Below are positions 35,244 through 46,800 of a DNA stretch of 64,000 nt, one piece after another. The notes under the pieces are model-generated. The model searched no databases, was not told where the DNA came from, and saw only the letters and a program-made list of their open reading frames with translations. Each line of letters starts with the position of its first letter. Position 1 is the stretch's first letter. The DNA comes from Sodiomyces alkalinus F11 (Eukaryota > Ascomycota > Sordariomycetes > Glomerellales > Plectosphaerellaceae), in assembly GCF_003711515.1 (NCBI RefSeq), contig NW_021167090.1, positions 379,346-443,345 on the forward strand, in the 5' to 3' direction. A program made the position numbers and the translations under genes.

Positions 35244-37182
35244 GATGGGCCGCGATCTTCCTCGGAGGCGAAGTCCCAAGAAAGGAAACAAAATAGAAGG
35301 GATAACAGGAGAGGATGAGAGAGGTAAAAAGACTTGGCTCAAGTCAGGGAAGACATAGAATGCAGAACCAAGAAAAGAAGAAAAAAAAGAGGGAGGTCGG
35401 TGGTCCCTTTGCACGGAGTTGGTCGAAAGGGGGAGAGGGACGGGCGACAGAGTCGTTGTTGATGCCCTCGAAAATTACGCTTAAATTCGATGATGGGTTG
35501 AGAATATGAGGGGGAAAAGAAAACAAGGAAAGGAAATCCTGTACAGGTTTCGCTGTAGGTTTGGTAGGTTGGTGGGAGGTTTTTTTGTTGGGTAGTGGGA
35601 AAACGAAGAGGAAGAGGCGAAATCCCGGAGTTGTAGCCGTAGTTGCAGCCATAGCAATGTAGCGACTCGAAGATGACTGTCCCGTTTGTCCCGTTGTGTC
35701 TAGCGTGTCGACTACGTAAGTTACGGGTACTGCCATCCCCAGACACTGATGCATGTAACAGGGTGTTCCGACGACTTTTGTCACGTAATTACCTTACCTT
35801 AGTAACAAGGACGTTAAGAAAAATTAGCTCCTCCTCCCCCCCTTGCCGGTTGTTGCCGCCTTCCAGCCAGTCAGGAGCATTCCCCTTCGTACCTTCTCGG
35901 TAAACTTGGATGCTGTCAGCGGGCCAGCGGGAGTCCAGACAGCCGGCCAACCAGTCAAGAAGGACCCCGATAGACCAAGCCAACTAAAACGAGGAGCGTT
36001 GAATGCGTAGCCCCACACTGTGTGCCTGGCCTCAATTACCGCTTTGACGAACCTGAGGAAATTCGTGTTTTCAGTGGGCATGGACGCAAGAGTTAGTCAT
36101 CCCACCCCCTAAGTAAGGTAGGTATGTAGGTACCTTACCCAGACAGCCCGCAGTGGTGACATCAACGTCCTAGAAACTCAAAGACAAAGTCTGGACGGCC
36201 ATTGCTCGCTGAAATTCCCAGAATTCTGAATTAAAACCTTAAAACAGTAAATTGGTCGAAGCGAGCGACTTGTTCTCTCATTCTCGCATTGATTTACGCA
36301 ATCTTACATGATTGTAGGTTCTAAATAGGTTTCCAACTGGGTTGAACAGGCGGCCCTTGCCTCGAATGCCTGACTTCGTATGCCAAGGCCAGGAGCCTTG
36401 TCCGAGAGTGGTGGTCATACAGTGTATAGACACAGTGTTTGGGCACTGGTCGGCCAATACAGCTCGTGACTTCAGGTCTTGTGACGGAAACTGGCGGGTC
36501 AAGAGGTACCTCGTGCTACGTCGTACCGATGTACCGACTGTTCGTACCAAGTTCAATTCATGCACCAAGCTGACATCTACGTGTACTTGGCAAGGAAGGA
36601 GAACCCGAACCTGGAACCTGGAGCTTGGAGATGAAAATACCAGCCACAGGTGGCTGGAGCTATCCATCGCAATCACGTATCACGCCACACTTGACAAAAA
36701 AAAACGGCTGTGAACCAATCTAACATAAGGTAGGGTATCTATCTCACTTTAATAAAGCTCAGAGCTTCCTTCCTTTGTCTTTTCGACATCCACCTCATCT
36801 ACAGATTAGACAGGACAGGAAGACTCATCAATTATCCTTCAACGAAAGCATTTTTTTCCCCTCATGACCAAGAGCTCTCGGATAATCTACCTTCTCTTCT
36901 TATTTAACGTCCCAGCTCGGCCCCTCCTACTGAGTAGACGAACGCCCGGTCGGCTGCCCGCCTTGACCTCACGTGCCCTCTTCAGGCAGTTGACGATTAA
37001 CGAGGACAGAGAAACCCCGTGATATCACGGTTTCTCGGAATTATCATTGCCTAAAGAAACAATACTTCATGGTGTATACACTTCAGTAGTCATTTCAGTG
37101 AACAGCTAGGGTCTCAAGCGAGTGGGCATTCCCAAGCTGGGCCGACGGTGGGGGAAAGGGGTCGGTATTCTTGTGCAGCAAC
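35244..37182. other. Divergent promoter region between KGD1 and TFB1
   Basis: Nearly 2 kb without a supported gene. It contains TACCT/AGGTA clusters (about 35790 and 36117-36138), a TCACGTGC near-E-box at 36969-36976 and a near-perfect palindrome at 37011-37034 about 150 bp before TFB1. Short frames around 36280-36710 show no motif. Confidence 0.55.
37011..37034. promoter_or_regulatory. Near-perfect palindrome in the TFB1 promoter
   Basis: The core CCGTGATATCACGG (37017-37030) is a perfect 14-bp palindrome. GAAACC before and TTTC after extend the symmetry except for two extra C. It is about 150 bp before the TFB1 ATG and may bind a dimeric factor. Confidence 0.4.
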
Positions 37183-39278
37183 ATGGCTACTCCATCCGGC
37201 CGGGCGGCCTACAAGAAGAAGGATGGCGTCCTGGCCGTATCACCCGACCAGAACTTCATCACCTGGACCCCCTGGCCAGCTACAGGGGCGCCCACCGTCT
37301 CCCTGTCTCTTGCCAACGTTGCTAGTAAGTCGAATTCCCGTCCGGGCTGACCTACGGCCCAGCCTGTATATCATCGTATGTCATGGCCATGCTGAGTTGC
37401 TCTTCTCCCAACCCTCCCCCCCATCCAGATCTTCAGCAGACCCCCGATACTGCGCCAAAGGTCATGCTTAAAATCATCGAGAAACACCCAAACGCAACAG
37501 ACCAGGCGTCATATCTATTTCACTTCACCTCTCCAGATGCTCGAGCCGAGGCGAATTCCATAAAGGAGGTCCTCTCTAGGCTCCTGCAGGAGATACGGGC
37601 CAACGATCCCAATGTGCCCAAGCCAACGTCCTCCGCCGCCTCCGCCTCCGGCACAGGGACGCCAAATGCCGCCGTGAATGGAGGAAGCGCCTCGGCATCG
37701 ATGGCTTTCGCTGGCTCCGTCAACTCGAAGCCGGCCATGGCTCGATGGTTCGACGATGACCAGCTACGCTCGGACATTGAGCTCCAGCAGTCCCTGCTGA
37801 AGAGCGACCGCAGCCTGAACCAGACCTATATGGATGCTCGTGCCACGAAGCCAGAGTCGATATCGGATGCCGCTTTCAACTCCCAGTTCTGGTCCACACG
37901 TATCAACTTGCTGCGTGCCCATGCCATTGAAACGCACCAGAGGAAAGGCGCTTACAACGTCTTGTCGACCATTAAGCCACGAACCGAAGGGGAAGAGCTC
38001 AAGCTGAGCATCAGTGTGGAACAGGTCCAGTTGATCTTCAACCAGCACCCTCTTGTCAAACGCCTGTACAACGAGAACGTTCCCAAAATATCCGAGGCCG
38101 AGTTCTGGTCGCGGTTCTTCTTGAGTAAACTTTCCAGGACTCTGAGAGGCGATAAGGTGCAGGATGAGAAAAAGGAAGGCATTGTACGTGATCCGCTGTT
38201 TGATAACCACGACCAGAGCGAGAACACGCAGGAGTTCCAGAGCGGATTCATGGCTCGGAGCGTGCCGCATATCATCGACGTAGAGGCCAATGAGGAGAAC
38301 GAGGGCGGTTTCCGGTCCGGAAATCGAAAAGACGTCGAAATGCGGCCGAGAAAGAACATCCTCATCGTGAAGACGCTCAACACCCTGAGTGAGAAGATCA
38401 TGGCCAACGTGGCGCCGGTCGATGGGGATAGGGAAGCGGACGGGCCAGACGGTGCAGACGACTCGACCATCAATGAGCTGATGCTGCGTGACTTGCGTGG
38501 TGATGCCGAAGAGCAACGCATTATTCTCAACGTCAAAGAACAGAACCGCTTTTTCTCGAAACAGGAGGAGAAACAGTCGGCCAACGTCCAGATCTTCGCC
38601 ACCCAGGTGCCGGCAGACGTGATAGCCTCCGTCCGTCGCGATGCGGAGCTCCTCGAGGCGGACGAGACAGGCGGCCTCGACCTCCACGCCAGCCTCGGGA
38701 TCGACGAAGAGAGCGACAGCGATGAAGGAGAGGGGACGCTGAAGACACCCCACGTCGGGTCGCGAGCTGCGCGGCGGGCCGCTGAAGAGGACATCATGAC
38801 GGGCGTCAAGCGGCGCCGTATGGAGAAGTACGGAAGTGGCTCGGACGCGTCCCGGCTCATGGGACTTTCCCAGGACATCGCGGGCCGCTGCCAGCTCACC
38901 CACGCGACGACGGTCGAGTTCCTGCACCAGTTTTGGACCGCCTTCCTCTCCGGGAACCCGGACCGCGCCGCCGAGCTGCAGTATCTCGTGGAATCCCTCA
39001 AGCGGTCCGAAGCCCGTATCGACGCCGTCGCGGCCGAGGCGGAAAAGGCCCGCGACGCCTTCATCGAGACGAAGAGGCAGGAGGCCAAGGCTTACTTCGA
39101 CAAGACGGGCGTACGAGATAAGAGGTGGCTTGCCAAGAATGTCGATAAGCACGTCAGGGGTGGCCGCAAGGCCGTCATGCAGATGATGCAGCCTATACTC
39201 GACTCTTTGAGCAAGGCGCAGGCCGATTATCAGAAGGCATTGGCTGCCGAAGGCATCCAGCTCTCGACAGAAAGCTAG
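37183..39278 (+). CDS. TFB1: TFIIH core subunit p62/Tfb1
   Basis: Two exons, 37183-37324 and 37429-39278, give 663 residues. The intron 37325-37428 (gtaagt, ccag) joins ANVAN to LQQTPDTAPKVMLKI, a family landmark. The first 110 residues form the PH-like domain that binds activators and repair factors. Two BSD domains follow: WFDDDQLRSDIELQQ through QFWSTRINLLRAHA, and LSISVEQVQLIFNQ through AEFWSRFFLSKL. The C-terminal part is helical (TVEFLHQFWTAFLSG), as in yeast Tfb1. The protein is a structural subunit of the XPB/XPD helicase complex for RNA polymerase II initiation and nucleotide excision repair. It is divergent from KGD1 and convergent with the AAA ATPase gene. Confidence 0.95.
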
Positions 39279-39819
39279 ATAGATGCCGGTTGGAACAGGA
39301 CACGGGGACGCTTTTTCACACATTGACATGCGAATGTCCACTGACAGCGGAAAATAACAGCAAAATGATTCCCATCCCCCCGGCCAGGACTTTCAAGGCC
39401 GGCGGAGAGCGCAAAAAAAGGCGGAGGGAGGCGCGCTTTAAAACGCCGGCCAACCTCGACTGTACTTCATGTATAATTGTATTAGGGACGGTGATATATC
39501 ACGCAGACCGACTCGAGGTAGACGCTGAATAGACAAATCAAGGGTCTTGACGAGTTGGAGAGAGAACAACTATCTACTGGATGCTCCTTGTCCAAAAGGC
39601 GGACGGACCCCTTGCATATCCAACTACCCAGTCCAATGCAGAACATAATTAGAAAACCAGACGCCTCTTCTTATTTCTGACCCTACGTCCCCAGACGACG
39701 CATCCATCATACTACTACTAGTGTTACAGAAGAACATGGAACATGATACACTCTTTTTTTGTGTCTAAGTCTGTACGCTTTGACACCAGCCACGTCTAAC
39801 GGCCGACGTATCCGTCTCA
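39279..39819. other. Intergenic region between convergent TFB1 and the AAA ATPase gene
   Basis: 3' flanks only; nothing else seen. Confidence 0.6.
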
Positions 39820-42800
39820 CTACGCTGTCGCTGGAATGGGATGTCGGACCCGCGCATCTTCCGCATCCTTGGAGGCAGGGACGACACCGAAGCCCATAGC
39901 CCTCGGCTTCCGTCTCCGACTCCGGTGATCGCCGTACTTCTGATCGAACTGTCGAATCGCCTTGAGGCTGTCCATATCCTCGCTAATGCTCGCGGCAATC
40001 TCGTTGGAGGCGCGGTCAAAGTGGCGCTTCGACAGCGTGCGGCGCTCGGGGTAGACGTAAGGCGCCGGGCCGGTGTGGCGCGTGGCCTCCTCGAGCTCCT
40101 CCTGGACGGCAGCCATGGCGGCGGCGACGCACAGGTTCTTGAGGTCGGAGCCGGAGTAGAGGACGCAGCGGCGGGCGATGTCCTCCACGTCGACGGACGG
40201 GTCGAGGCGCTCGTCCTTGAGGAGGATGCGGAGGATGGCGGCGCGGTCGGTCTGCAGGGGGAGGTCGACGAGGATCTTGCGCGGCAGGCGGCGGAGGACG
40301 GCGTCGTCGAGGTCGAAGGGGCGGTTGGTGGCGACCATGATGAAGGCCTTGGCGTCGTTGAGGCCGTCCCACTCGCGGAGGAACTGGTTGATGGTCTCGC
40401 GGTGGGAAGGGCGGGAGCGCGACTGGCCCCCGCGGGCGGCGAAGAGGGCGTCGGCCTCGTCGATGAAGATGACGAGCGGGCTGAGCTTCTTGGCCAGCGA
40501 GAAGAGGGCGCGGACGTTCTTCTCGCTCTGGCCGACGTACATGTCGTTGATGCTCGCGCCGCTGACTTCCAGCATGCTGGCGCCGCTCTCCTTGGCCACC
40601 GCCTTGGCGAGCAGCGTCTTGCCCGTGCCGGGCGGGCCGTAGAGCAGACACCCCGGTATCCTGTCGGTGGCGAGGACGCCGTAGGCAAAGGCCTCGGGCC
40701 GTACGAGGGAGAGCGACGTCAGCAGCTTCAGGGCGGATATGGTCTCGGCAGGCGCGTGAACGTCCGCGAAGGTGGTGCGGATCTCGTTGGCGTCGACGAG
40801 GCCGGCCAGGAGCTTCTTCTCAAACTCGTTGTACTTCCCGTTGGCTTGGCCGCGGTCGGTTTCAGGTTTGGGCTTTTGCTTGGTGGAGGATTGCGGGCTC
40901 GCGCCGCCGCTGGCCGCCGAGTCGTTGTCGGGTTCAAAGGCGGAGTGTGGGGATGGCGCGAGAGGGCCTCTTGACTTGACAACGTCGAGGAAGCCCTGGA
41001 AACGGCCGGCTTGTGAGCGTTTGTCGAGGTGATGGCCATGGTAGAGACGGGCGAAATGATAGACGTCAGGACAGGGGAGGACTGATGAGGAGAGACCGAG
41101 AGGTAAGGCGGTGATGTCTAAACCGGCATCTTCGATTGCCTCTATTAGTTCGGGGACGATTTCGGACTTTTCCAGAAAGCCGGAGAAGCAGTTCGGTGCA
41201 GAGCCGAGGGGCAAGGACAGGGCCCTTGACATGAACTGGATGTTTCGGAGATTCTCTTGTAGGTAGTCGAGAGCCTCTCGACGCTCCTTCTTCACTTCCC
41301 AGTCGGGTATGCGTTGGGAGTAAAGTGGAAAGTGGAACAGATACTCCTCGGCGGAAACCTCTCCCAGAGTGGACGAGTACTGCTCGGATGGATCCTCATT
41401 TGTGGACGAGCCGACGAGGACGATCTTCTTGCCGTCCCGCCACAGCGCGTCGACGATGCTGCGCAGCCTGCCGAGAAGGACCGCACCTTCCAGGGTCATG
41501 CTGAGCTCGACGAAGTTGTCGACGTGGACGATCAACGGCCTGTTGGGATCCGATGACTTGCTCGTGGCGGCCTGGATCATCTCTTCCAGGGCCGCGTTGA
41601 TCTTCAGATTCTCCCATCGGTCCACAGAAGGGAGCACGTAGTCTTTAGCGCCCTCCTTGATCTTCTGCAGCTCCTCTTCGAAGGGACTCTTGTACGACGA
41701 GCCAGAAGCGTGCTGGCGGATGTTCACCCACGCAGCCTCGATGTCCCCCGACATGTCTTCGTCGCTCGAAAAGGAGGTTTCCGGTCCCTTGGCGAGCCTC
41801 CCGTTCATCTCCGCAGCCCGGTAGGCAAGCATAGCCATGGAGCCACGCGAGTGGGCGGTATCCTGACCCAGGTAGCTCCCCACGACCGTGGCAAAATCCT
41901 GCGCATCCAGCTGGACCAGGTCCGCCTCTACATGGGCTGCGATGCGTTGGAACAGCCTCCGGGTCGGGTACGTGCCGGAGTAGTTGGGAATATGAACCAC
42001 GAGCAGTGGCCGCTTGAGGTCTCGGCGCAGAGCTCCGGGTCCAGAGGGCAAGGCGAAATCGGCGCGTAGAGCGGTGACCAATTCTCCGAGGAGCTTCGGA
42101 TCGTATATTCTCGACCCGTGGTCTTCCAGGGTGAGGGTGTGCTCTCCGGTCACGGTTGGTTCAGGGGATCCCGATCCTCCTTCGGCGGCGGCGGCGGCGT
42201 CGGCGTTACCGTGGCGATCGGCTTGCAGGATATGGCCTTGTATTCTTTCTCGTAAGAAGGAGTCGTCTCCCCCGACACCCGCCCTCTTGTCTCTTGAAGT
42301 GACCGTCGTCCTGCGCGCATCGGTCTTGCGGTTCGGGTCCAAGATGGCGGACACTATGGCCGATTCGGACTTGGCGGCCAGAAATGCGATGGAGAGCTCT
42401 TTCGGGACATCGGACTCTTCGAAGGGTTGCGAGAAGACGGGTGACCACATATCGCGGAGGCACAAATCCATCCACCGAGCCGCTTCTCCCAAAAGGGCGC
42501 ACCGTCTCGTGACTGTTTCGAGATCCTCAACGCTCCCTTGACTCAGCTCTTGGAGTACCCGCCGCAAGTCCTCCTCCTTGTTCCACGAAGCCTGGTCGAA
42601 CACCACCTCCATATCGTGCCAGAGCCAGTCGTGCCATTGGGCCCCCACATAGCCACGGTGCCATATGGGATCGCTTGCGAGAATATTCTGTCGTGTTGAA
42701 GGATCGAGAGCATAGATGTTGTTGTCCAGGAAGGTGTGGGGAAGCTTCACCGGGGGGAGGTCGTCGGAGGTTCTCGACCGAACGGGGCGCTGTCGGAAGG

Positions 42801-43077
42801 GTGAGCCGGTAGACGTTTTAACTCGCCTTATTGGCAGTTCCGGTAGAGCCTCCCCCTGGCGGTCATCCCGATGGGTGTTGCGGGCGTCATGCTCTTCACC
42901 CTGCGACTTGCTCTGCGGTTTCCCACCGTCGGGGGACGGGGGGGCGGAGGTGTCGGCATCGGGACTTTTGCGTAGCCGGCGCGTCGCATGGAAACTTCGG
43001 CGACATGAGGTCGGGAGTCTACAAACCAGAGCTGCCGCCGACGAGGTCGAGAGGGCGCGAGGCCCTGCAGCATTCAT
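39820..43077 (-). CDS. Large AAA+ ATPase, probably mitochondrial
   Basis: Single exon, 1085 residues, starting at ATG 43077. The N-terminus is rich in Arg, Ser and Ala with RRSFHATRRLRKS, a plausible mitochondrial presequence with cleavage near F/HA. Residues 100-750 contain conserved-looking sequence without a domain I can name, but with a degenerate P-loop-like region (HVDNFVELSMTLEGAVLLG). One complete AAA module follows: Walker A GPPGTGKT near residue 812, Walker B FIDEADALF near 869, second-region NQFLREWDGL and ATNRPFDLDDAVLRRLPRK with arginine fingers, resembling Msp1/ATAD1 and spastin-type modules. Such ATPases extract or remodel membrane proteins. The substrate is unknown. The C-terminus (RKPRAMGFGV) is basic. 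It is divergent from the APH relic. Confidence 0.85.
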   Translation of the reverse strand: MNAAGPRALSTSSAAALVCRLPTSCRRSFHATRRLRKSPDADTSAPPSPDGGKPQSKSQGEEHDARNTHRDDRQGEALPELPIRRVKTSTGSPFRQRPVRSRTSDDLPPVKLPHTFLDNNIYALDPSTRQNILASDPIWHRGYVGAQWHDWLWHDMEVVFDQASWNKEEDLRRVLQELSQGSVEDLETVTRRCALLGEAARWMDLCLRDMWSPVFSQPFEESDVPKELSIAFLAAKSESAIVSAILDPNRKTDARRTTVTSRDKRAGVGGDDSFLRERIQGHILQADRHGNADAAAAAEGGSGSPEPTVTGEHTLTLEDHGSRIYDPKLLGELVTALRADFALPSGPGALRRDLKRPLLVVHIPNYSGTYPTRRLFQRIAAHVEADLVQLDAQDFATVVGSYLGQDTAHSRGSMAMLAYRAAEMNGRLAKGPETSFSSDEDMSGDIEAAWVNIRQHASGSSYKSPFEEELQKIKEGAKDYVLPSVDRWENLKINAALEEMIQAATSKSSDPNRPLIVHVDNFVELSMTLEGAVLLGRLRSIVDALWRDGKKIVLVGSSTNEDPSEQYSSTLGEVSAEEYLFHFPLYSQRIPDWEVKKERREALDYLQENLRNIQFMSRALSLPLGSAPNCFSGFLEKSEIVPELIEAIEDAGLDITALPLGLSSSVLPCPDVYHFARLYHGHHLDKRSQAGRFQGFLDVVKSRGPLAPSPHSAFEPDNDSAASGGASPQSSTKQKPKPETDRGQANGKYNEFEKKLLAGLVDANEIRTTFADVHAPAETISALKLLTSLSLVRPEAFAYGVLATDRIPGCLLYGPPGTGKTLLAKAVAKESGASMLEVSGASINDMYVGQSEKNVRALFSLAKKLSPLVIFIDEADALFAARGGQSRSRPSHRETINQFLREWDGLNDAKAFIMVATNRPFDLDDAVLRRLPRKILVDLPLQTDRAAILRILLKDERLDPSVDVEDIARRCVLYSGSDLKNLCVAAAMAAVQEELEEATRHTGPAPYVYPERRTLSKRHFDRASNEIAASISEDMDSLKAIRQFDQKYGDHRSRRRKPRAMGFGVVPASKDAEDARVRHPIPATA

Positions 43078-43277
43078 TGCCGGGGAATTTCAGGGCCGAT
43101 TGGCCACAGGTTCTGCTTGAAGAGTAGTGTGTACTACTGCTTTTCCGTCTGGACGACGGAAGGACGAGGCGACTTTCAAAAGAATGTTCTCCTTCTTGGG
43201 TGGTGTATCCCGGCAGAACCCGGGTTAATGCTGACAAAGCTAAGGTAGGTACGGAAGACGGAAAAGCACATTCTCCG

Positions 43278-43760
43278 ATGGTGGCGCAGCAAAGTGGCTG
43301 GTTCTACCACCGTCTTTGCCTTGGCGCAACCCCTGAACCGCATTCCCATCGCGACTATCCCCCTTTTAAGCCAGTCGATTACCATGGTTCACTCATGTGG
43401 GAGGACAACCATTCCATCTCCGCTGGGCCAGAGCCGCATGGCGGAGAATACACATGCTACTCCGGCTTCCTCTCCTGTCTCAATACGTACCCGTCGGGTT
43501 CGAACCATGCGCTGGAGACCGGCTACGTTCTCCTTGAATATATCCAACCCAAAGTCGGTAGGATGCTGTCGATGACCTGGAAGAAGTACCGTAACCATCC
43601 TGAACGGCGACGTAGCCTCTTTAGAGGACTCTCCCGCCTAATCCTTACACTCGCGCGTATCCCTCAGCCTCGGATCGGCTCCTGGCAATTCCACAACAAT
43701 GGCACAGTTACTCGTATCGAGCCCTACGTCTGGGATGTCCTGAACAGTCTTGATGCATGA
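43278..43760 (+). pseudogene. Remnant of an APH-fold phosphotransferase family gene
   Basis: The frame from ATG 43278 (open from about 43200) gives 160 residues. The stretch ALETGYVLLEYI, GRMLSMTWKKYRNH, SLFRGLSRLILTLARIP and PRIGSW resembles the middle of the large fungal family of aminoglycoside/choline-kinase-like proteins. The catalytic loop and N-lobe are missing. After NGTVT the sequence jumps to IEPYVWDVLNSLDA, which in relatives lies about 30-40 residues further on, and then stops. This looks like an internally deleted, truncated copy. I name the family from memory of its motifs. A short functional derivative is possible. Confidence 0.45.
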
Positions 43761-43879
43761 AGGCTTGTTATTGTTATTGTTGTTGTTGGTGGTGGTGCAA
43801 CCATACATCTCGTCAGCCCCTCTTTCTGCCGCCTCACTTATATCCTACGGCCCCCCCCCCCCATCTTGAATCTGCCTCA

Positions 43880-46800
43880 TCAGGCGGCAGCATCCGTACC
43901 CCCGGCCCAAGCGAGGCACCGTCTTGATTGCTGGCCTCCCACACCTAGCCCACCCGGCCTACATCTAGACCACCACCAATTCCATCGCCGCAGCTCTCCA
44001 TGCAAGCTCTCCAACAACACTTCCGCGATCCATACCGGCCGCCTCGACCCCTGTCCTGACTGCGTCGCCCTCACCGGGCCCTGGACTGTGATGGTATCCG
44101 GCGTGACCACCCAGTTCCGCTCGGCATCGCGAACAAGACTGGTCGCGAACGTGTCGACATGGGTATCCCGCGGCCTCGTCTCGTCAGGCGCCTCACAGAG
44201 CCCGGCGAAGAGAGCAGTAGAGGAAAGCGCCGTCCTCTCTAGACTAGGAGTCGAGTCCAACGTCTCTTCGACTTCCCTCGTTGTCTTGCTCATCAATTCC
44301 AAAGATGTTTCTAGGTCCTCCCAGCATGCGGGCTCGTGCATGGACAACGAGTACGCCTCTAGGACAGGCTGTAGGGTGTTGAACAGGAAGAGAATCTTCC
44401 TGAAGAGGTGCGTCTTCTCCGCCGGTAGTGGCATCTCCCCCAAGCGCCGCACTTCGGCCGCCCACCTGAGGGTGGCGTGTACCATGGCTGGGATTTGGCT
44501 GAGCGCATCTTCGCCGATTTGACAAGAGACCGGAGACTGGGCGAGCCTGAGCCTGATTGCCTCGCAGAAGACGTCGAATATGACAAACAGTTCATGTTTC
44601 TCCGTAGCAGCCTGCAGGATGGCAGGGACCATTTTTCCCAAGCTGAAGGAGAGGACGGCATCCACTTTCATCCCCTCACGCAATATTGCTACCTCGTGTC
44701 CCAGTTTGCCATTGTGAAGGGCCTGTTTGAAGTTGTTATAGAGGTAGAAGAACAGTTGCGGCGCCGCTTTCGCGTCCCCTTCTAGGAGTCGGATCCCGTA
44801 AGATTCGATACTGGCGACCTGGAGCTGAGGGTCCTGCAAAGGTGGGGAGTACTCTTTGCTGATCTCGTAGAAGAAATTGGGTATCGTGCAAATATCCCCT
44901 CCGTGTGCTCTGATGAGAGAAATGATTCGACGAACAAAACTAACATAGGCACCATGGCCGTCTCCAGAAGCTTCGAGCGTTCGGAGGTCATCTCGCATGA
45001 GCTGCATGCTCGTCTGGAGAGCCGAATCGAACTCGGTCGAGAGCTTTTTCTTGTCGGCTAGAGGGGCCTCTCGCAGCGAGCGTCTCATCCAGGACAAGGC
45101 ATCTGTAGCAGGGGATCAGCGTGGGCGGTCCAGGTGGAAGAAGAAGGTGGTGGCCAAAAAATAAATAAAAAATAAAAAAATAAAAAGATTCAAGAAAAGA
45201 AATCTCCATGACTTACATGCAAAAAGATGCCGTGGCGTCCCGTAATTCTTTTGCCTTAAGGACTGGCCAGCGTCACCCGGCACGAAGGTGTTCGTCTGCT
45301 GGCCCAGCACGGCGGCAAGCTCATGTTCAAAGCCCAGATAGCGCACCGGCTTCACCAGGGACAGCAGCCACAGTTGCGGATAGCTCGATCCGATATCCTA
45401 TCTCAGGTTAGCCAAGGTCATGCACAGCCATTGCCTTGCCGAACACGTACCGTGAGATCGACCGTGGCACGCTGTTGAACAACCGCCAGGAAGAGTGGGA
45501 GATACTGCCGTTGGCGCAAGCTCAGTCTCGCGGGGACATCTTCGAACATGCCTTGCCTCCCGCGCTTGAAGCACTGGGAAAGGCGCTGCCAAGGCGTTAG
45601 TCCGTACGCTTCCCAAGCTCGACGAGGAGGTAGGCGGCTTAGAAACGTACCATGGCTCCGCATTGCGTTAAGACTGCGGCTAACTGGCCCCCAACGCGCA
45701 CCACTTGTTCGACGCAATCTGTTCTGGATAGAGAAGAGAGGGACGATGCATTAGCCTCTGACTCGATGTTTAGTACAGAACGAGCCATGGCGTAAAAGTC
45801 CGCGGTGATTTCACGATCCAGTAGCTAGAGAACTCGTTAGCAAGAATATAGACAACTCCACGCACGCGGGAAGGGGGGGCGGGGGGAGGCGTAGTACCAT
45901 GATGCTGTCATCCACACTTGTTTCATTTAATGTCTCTTCGTTTTCACGCTGCTTATCATCACCAAGGGCTCGCTCAGTTCGATCCAAAAGGAGTTCAAGC
46001 GTGGCCAAGGTGTCTCGAAGGATGGTCCAAGGAAACTCGGGTTCTGCGGTGGAAAATCGGCGGAGGACCTGTTTTATTTGATCTGTTCCAACGAGTTAAT
46101 AGACGCCATGCGTGAGCTTTGTCTTCAACTTGGGGTCCTCACAATTGTTTGCGGCGAGAATGGCCAGCTCGAGACTGCGGGCGTATCGAGCGGTGTTAAG
46201 GGACAAACGTGTGCTGCAGATCAGGACGTCCATTGTCGCCAACTTGTTGCTGGCTATGACCCCATTTATCAGATCCTGGCTGATCCCGACACTGGAATCG
46301 CTAGACATGTTGCGCATCTGCTGGTTGATGTCGGCGGCAACGGAGTCGTATTGACCAAGGAGTTCCTGGAAAGTGTCCGTCTGCCACCAGTACAAAGCTT
46401 TGAATTCAGAGGCCGAGCCCTTGGACGCGACGAAGCGCGCGGTCTGCCCCCAGGCCCGCAAGTTTATGAGACACGCTTCCTTGTGCGAGCTAGCCGGGAT
46501 GACGAGCTGCTTCAGAAGCTGGATCAGTGTGGCAGGGCGCAAATCCGGTGGAGTCGCCCAGTACAAGGTGCAGAGCAGATCATGATGGTTCCGGAGCGCA
46601 CCCAGATCATCCTGATGGACGTTGTGCTCCTTAAGGTACTGACGGTTATGGTTCGGTAATGTACGAGCCACGAGGTTCCGAACTTCGTTGGTCGAACCCG
46701 AGCGTACCAACTGCTTGATGGCCACGGCAATAAGCTTGAGGAAGACGTGAAAACAGCGATCTTCTGGTTCCACTTGCAAGGACGGGTTGAGATGCAGGCT

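Noticed and set aside
37764..39341. Long minus-strand frame (525 codons) opposite TFB1
   Set aside because: It lies antisense to a strongly supported gene, has no motif, and such shadows are common in codon-biased GC-rich genes.
39841..40974. Plus-strand frame (377 codons) opposite the AAA ATPase module
   Set aside because: Shadow of the AAA domain codons; no recognised protein.
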